Positions 60,401 through 64,000 of a stretch of 64,000 nucleotides of DNA are shown piece by piece. Under the pieces are notes generated by a model that worked only from the letters and a program-made list of their open reading frames with translations, did not search any database and was not told the origin of the DNA. The stretch comes from Heliocidaris tuberculata (Eukaryota > Echinodermata > Echinoidea > Camarodonta > Echinometridae): assembly GCA_025618425.1 (NCBI GenBank), contig CM046852.1:3384108-3448107 (forward strand), read 5' to 3'. How positions within the stretch are numbered: the first letter of the stretch is position 1; the number at the start of each line of letters is the position of its first letter. The translations under genes were made by a program, and so were the position numbers.

Positions 60401-61444
60401 GGACGTGCATGAAACAGCCAGTTGCTTATCGACAGTGCTCTTGTCTGTCACTTTCCATTTTAAGAATGGGATTCTTTATATGAGAAGGTTAACATTTATT
60501 ATGATCAGATCATTACGCATTACAAAATCCTGGAGCCGCCCCAGTAACGTCATCAACACAGAAAAATAAAAGTGCAGTGAAAGAATTTACAAGATAAAAT
60601 GACACCAACCACTCTTCTCGTGTGACCAGAATACATAATTAGGAAAGCAAGTGGTGACATTTATTTCAAGGTTACATAAATACCTATTCGAATAAGGACA
60701 GGGGAATAACTTCTTTCACGCGACGAAACCTGACGTTTTCTAGTAGATAATAAAAGTTTATTTTCTACATGGAACATGCTAAGTCAATATTTGTACATGT
60801 ATGACTATGCTATGAAGGAGCCCGTGGAAGAGCGGTTGTATTTCGTAAATGCGTGCAGCTGAAATGGACCACTCGCCTAATCATCATTTCTTATTTCATT
60901 ACGGAAAACAATCAAACAAAAAATTTCATTTTCTTTGAAACACACCCCACTTTTTCTCGTAATTTTAGTTTTTTGAGTAGAAGTGTACACAACAACCAAT
61001 GAGAGGAGCCCTTATATACAAAAATGCATATTTCTTGGGAAATCCCCAGGCATCGGTTGTTGTTGTTGCTTTTATTTTTTGTTCCATCATTGTATCATCA
61101 TTGTTTGTATATATTGTTTGATGCTTTGTTCCTGGAAATTAAAAAAAATCAAGGTAATTATTAGGATATCTACTTATTTGTTTATTAAAACAAACACAAA
61201 CCTGTTTTCCATTGTGGTCCTGGAAAATGAATGTAACTCATCCAAGTTTTTTTTTTTTTTCTTTTCTTCTTACGAATAATGTTTTGTTATTACAGGTAAC
61301 CTTGGGATGCCTCCAATAGATAGTACAGAACGAGAAGTTATCATGCTGGCAACCACGACTCAGGCCTCAACCAATCATAACACGAAGGATCCTCACGTGA
61401 CATCAAAGAAGAAATCCCAGTGCAAAGCTACCCTGGTCACATGA
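45475..61444 (+). CDS. Large bHLH transcription factor, Achaete-scute/FIGLA-like
   Basis: Four exons encode 877 residues: 45475-47635, 51194-51426, 60291-60381 and 61296-61444. The introns are GT-AG and the phases agree (1, 0, 1). The ATG has a strong context (AAAAATGG) and an in-frame stop lies two codons upstream. Exon 1 gives 720 residues, mostly Ser/Thr/Asn-rich and disordered, with a Pro/His-rich stretch near 525-570. The bHLH is at about 648-702: basic region EANARERERV with the E-box-reading NxRERxR pattern, helix 1 NGGFEQLRRVLPW, a short loop, and helix 2 VSKVDTLRAAISYIRFLQSI. SKVDTLRAA and ANARERERV resemble FIGLA and Achaete-scute/ASCL proteins; I cannot decide between them. These factors bind CANNTG, usually as dimers with E proteins, in neural or germline fate. 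Exon 2 encodes a Pro-rich segment (PPPPPPPPPP), and exons 3-4 a short tail ending CKATLVT. At 877 residues it is far longer than the usual 150-300. ATTAAA at 61916-61921 is a possible poly(A) signal. Confidence 0.9.
48540..48649 (+). other. Candidate alternative last exon of the bHLH gene
   Basis: After an acceptor (TGTCGAATGCTAG) an open block of 110 bases is in phase with exon 1 (G+AA gives Glu). It reads EARNCEKRAQIDEIDVHCLS, then about 16 residues ending SKCWF, and stops at TAA. It is CpG- and GC-richer than the flanks. If used, it would give a bHLH isoform lacking the Pro-rich tail. A phase match by chance is one in three, so this is tentative. Confidence 0.3.
49899..51084. mobile_element. 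1.19-kb inverted-repeat element with TA flanks
   Basis: The left end CAGTCAGGTTCACACGAAAG and the right end, inverted, CAGCTACGTTCATACGGGAC share a pattern, and TA flanks both sides. Inner arms CCATGGACCCTACTACAGAT and ATCTGTAGTAGGGTCCATGG (50199-50218 and 50900-50919) are exact inverses. CAGT ends with a TA duplication resemble Tc1/mariner-type elements. No transposase frame is recognisable. It is in bHLH intron 1. Confidence 0.65.
52139..52284. mobile_element. Palindromic element with GGGGCCCGTTGCACAAAAC ends
   Basis: GGGGCCCGTTGCACAAAACT and its inverse ATTTTGTGCAACGGGCCCC-like end bound a palindrome of about 146 bp. AACGCAACT and GCGTTTGAT words pair internally, and the centre has CAGCCAATCAGGAG. 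The ends and the CCAAT-containing centre recall the hairpin family at 8758, 28440 and 32081. Part of the interior (GTTGCGTTTAAACGCAACT) also occurs at 20372-20390. Confidence 0.8.
54012..54074 (+). other. Candidate cassette exon of the bHLH gene
   Basis: A 63-base open block, phase 0 at both ends, lies between AAGCAAG and the donor ATAACG|GTATGC. The bHLH exons on either side also meet in phase 0. It would encode 21 residues beginning DGPDISPNTYISFG. It sits in a GC- and CpG-rich island of about 180 bp in an AT-rich intron. The acceptor is weak, with the pyrimidine tract ending about 25 bases upstream. It could also be a conserved regulatory island. Confidence 0.25.
59170..59400 (+). repeat. 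Tandemly duplicated telomere-like repeat unit
   Basis: Two copies of about 110 bp each begin GCGATTAATTTTTGTACGCT. Both continue through TCCTAACTTCAAACATGGAC into CCTAAACCTAACC-type runs. The head TAATCGAATTC...TAACTTCAA is shared with 12735-12790, linking this to the same dispersed family. Confidence 0.8.
59670..59712. repeat. Perfect 16-bp hairpin
   Basis: GGCGCAAGGGCGTCAC and GTGACGCCCTTGCGCC are exact inverses around an 11-base loop, ATCCCTTTCTT. The right arm core CTTGTGACGCCCTTG also occurs just upstream at 59644-59658. Confidence 0.9.
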
Positions 61445-63532
61445 TGCACAGAGCGAGTTATGAGAGAAATGTGTTTGTCAAGGTTTAGATAAGTTTCGTT
61501 TTTTTTTTAATGCAGAGTTCAATCAAAAGGATCTTACTTGGAGGGACTACTCAGGTTATGGTAAATGGTTCATCGTATTTAGAAAAAGGGAGGAAAAACA
61601 GAATAATTTTATGTAGTTTTGTTGTTACAAGTCGGATGTAAATACTCTTTATTTCATTCAGTTAGTCGAGACTAATCCCTATGTGTATTAAGATGATTAA
61701 TACACACCGTGAGAAAAAAAAATGTGTTACGTATTTTCCCTGTCTCATCTACATCAAATACATGGAAAGTTGCATGTATCGTTTATTGTGAAGTTCATAA
61801 TACTCTTTATTTTTTAGAAAAAGAACTATTTTATACTTTTGATGATTCTTCTATTTACGGTTAGGCGTAATTAGATGGGATTTTCTTCGTATGAAAAATA
61901 TGAAGTAAAGAAACCATTAAAGACTTCTACAAAATAGGAAGACGTATAAAGATACTTTGAGATAATTTTACCATTTACAAAAACACAATGGAGTCTTGTC
62001 AGACTACAATAGAGATAAAAAGAAATATCGGGAAACATAGTTGCTTCCTCTTAACATTTATTTCGTCTTTGTGATAAGGAAATTGCGACAGAAGTATTGC
62101 AAAGTGATTCTTGTATGTATTCCCGAGACATGTGTGTTTGAAACTTTTGACACGGTAGTTTTATTTGATACATTTTTAATGTCCAAAACTACTCGTCCGT
62201 ATTTCCGTCTTTCAGGCTTATTTTTGTTTTTCATCATTTTTAAAGTAAAATAATTGTGCCATGCTTACCAAAGATTTTAGAACATTTCTTTGTTTGTATC
62301 AATTATAGGCTTATTTAGTTCTTACTTCATTGTTAAATTTTCGATTTTCTTGTAATGTATTATGCAGATTAGAAGATGTTAGTTTAAAGACCTTTATGAT
62401 GAATTTAGAACAATTAGGTAAAAGTGAAAGATAAAGCATATAGAATGCCTAGATTTATACAAAAAAACTAATTATTTGTAAACCGGCAGTGGAATTGATT
62501 TAAATTATATTTCACATAATACCTTTATAGCCTTAATGCCATTGAAAAAGCAATACTATAAATATTTTGTAAAAAATGTTCATTATGCCTACAAGTTAAA
62601 AATAGATAATAGCGTTTTCATATTATTTAGCTCTCACAATGTCTTCTGACATAACTTCTTGCGCTGGTGTTTTTGGAGATATTTTTTTTAAATCCCATAT
62701 TAAATGTCTATCAGTGGCGCATATATATATATGGACAGTGTTGATTTTATCGTAATTTCGTTGAAAGTACATTTGGTCTTGATGTAAAGCTATTTTTTAA
62801 AGGTTTTAATTTGTAAGTTTTATCGGTATGCAGGATATTAAAGTATCGAGTGGAACCTATTTCAGGTTATTATAGAGAAGTCGCGAAATGCACCAAAGAT
62901 TTTTCATTTGGAACTGAAATCTTATGTTTTGACGAGGCAACAGTATTTGTTAAGGACTCGCCATAAATTTGAGCCTGTTTTGCATTTTTAGTGTAGTGTA
63001 ACTTTTTAAGAATACACTTTCAAGTAAAATGTGTATTTATTATCTTTTATTAAAGGATACGGCAAAATGTCTTTAGGAAAGTAATCAAGTCCATGAGTAT
63101 AATCATGTTTTTCAGTTTGTCCTTATTATGTTGTATATCTTTAGCTTCTTTAAAAGAAGTCTTATTTTATGTTCACAATATGATCGATGCCATGAATTTT
63201 GTATCAGACAGAGCATGCAAAGTATAGGATATAACATTTTTTGATCGGTAAGGTTCAAAAGCTGTTCGATTGTCTAGACAGTATGTTTGGTATTTTGACC
63301 ATATTTTTTTGTATTTTATTAAGAAACTTCATTGACATTGACACCAATATTTCGTTTTACAATACAAAACATTAGTATAAAGAAAATTAACAATCACATG
63401 GAAATGAAATGGAAAAAAAGAAAAAATATAGGAAATTTTGTTGTCAATAATTATTGTTTACCTCGGAACAGTATAAGGTCAACGGGGTCTTATTTTCTTT
63501 CCCTACCCCTCTCTCAGTTTCTTCAATATTTT

Positions 63533-63575
<43 letters not shown>

Positions 63576-63697
63576 TATTTCAATCTTACTCATGCTCTAT
63601 CTCTGCAGGCCACGTCCCCCTCCTCTCTATCTCTCCCCCTCTCTCCCTATTTCACTCTTAATCTTACTCTATGTCTGTCTTTCTACTGGCCACGCCC

Positions 63698-63776
<79 letters not shown>

Positions 63777-64000
63777 CTTTATCTTACTTTATGTCTGTCT
63801 TTTTGCAGACCATGCCCCCTTTCTCTCTCTCTCTCTCCCCTCTACCTCTGTTTCAAGCCGATAGTCATGACGTTACACAAACAAAACGCCTACGTGTATG
63901 ATATTACATGTATCCTATTTGATGTGTTTTAATTGCATTGTCGAACAGGTTGTCAAATATCCATAATACTAGCAATGATTTTGATTTGCGTGACGTGCTA
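61445..64000 (+). other. 3' flank of the bHLH gene, then gene-free sequence
   Basis: AT-rich sequence without recognisable exons follows the bHLH stop codon. Part is likely 3' untranslated region (ATTAAA at 61916). The right end carries the CT/CA minisatellite at 63535-63835. Confidence 0.45.
63535..63835 (+). repeat. CT/CA-rich minisatellite with three diverged units
   Basis: The motif CTTACT..ATGTCTGTCTTT....GGCCACGCCCC recurs three times (near 63587, 63663 and 63783). The units are separated by (CT)n of different lengths and by one (CA)n run of about 34 bp at 63739-63772. The spacing grows with the dinucleotide runs. Leu/Ser-rich frames here are artefacts. Confidence 0.8.

Noticed and set aside
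63454..63901. Leu/Ser-rich open frames with (His-Thr)n at the right edge
   Set aside because: Translation of the CT/CA minisatellite.

Overview
The window is animal nuclear DNA: AT-rich, with split genes, GT-AG introns of 0.6 to 13 kb, many microsatellites and a dense population of non-autonomous DNA transposons. An IFI27/IFI6-type gene, a TRIM-type RING/B-box pseudogene, TMEM9, and the style of the repeats point to a marine invertebrate deuterostome. A sea urchin is my best guess, inferred rather than proven. I see no prokaryotic or organellar sequence, no intact transposase or reverse transcriptase, no rRNA and no functional tRNA.

Layout. (1) 499-1921, minus strand: a decayed TRIM gene (RING, two B-boxes, coiled coil) with frameshifts and two in-frame stops. 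(2) 2-7 kb: repeats, very long G and GAA tracts, and one transposon with a clean empty-site comparison. (3) 7521-9543, minus: a three-exon gene for a 119-residue protein that I assembled from splice sites and phases and cannot name. (4) 10-15 kb: palindromic element, tRNA-derived SINE, telomere-like minisatellites. (5) 15289-17562, minus: a two-exon gene for a 124-residue IFI27/IFI6-like protein with a signal peptide; its intron is filled by a 1.36-kb hAT-like element carrying another transposon. (6) 20634-31636, plus: a complete five-exon TMEM9 gene (171 residues); intron 1 holds a nest of transposons whose insertion order can be read from target-site duplications. (7) 31.6-45.4 kb: mostly repeats, including a 3.8-kb foldback structure with 159-bp units carrying YY1-like motifs, and one uncertain cysteine-rich exon. 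(8) 45475-61444, plus: a four-exon gene for an 877-residue bHLH transcription factor of the Achaete-scute/FIGLA type. (9) 61.4-64 kb: 3' flank and a CT/CA-rich minisatellite.

The genes do not form a pathway or operon; they are independent single genes (membrane trafficking/signalling, innate-immune-like, transcription factor, unknown). The strongest structural story is the transposon stratigraphy: three copies of one hAT-like element with perfect 8-bp duplications, one more hAT-like element with its own 8-bp duplication, and a set of TTAA-flanked palindromic elements, several with matching empty sites inside the same window.
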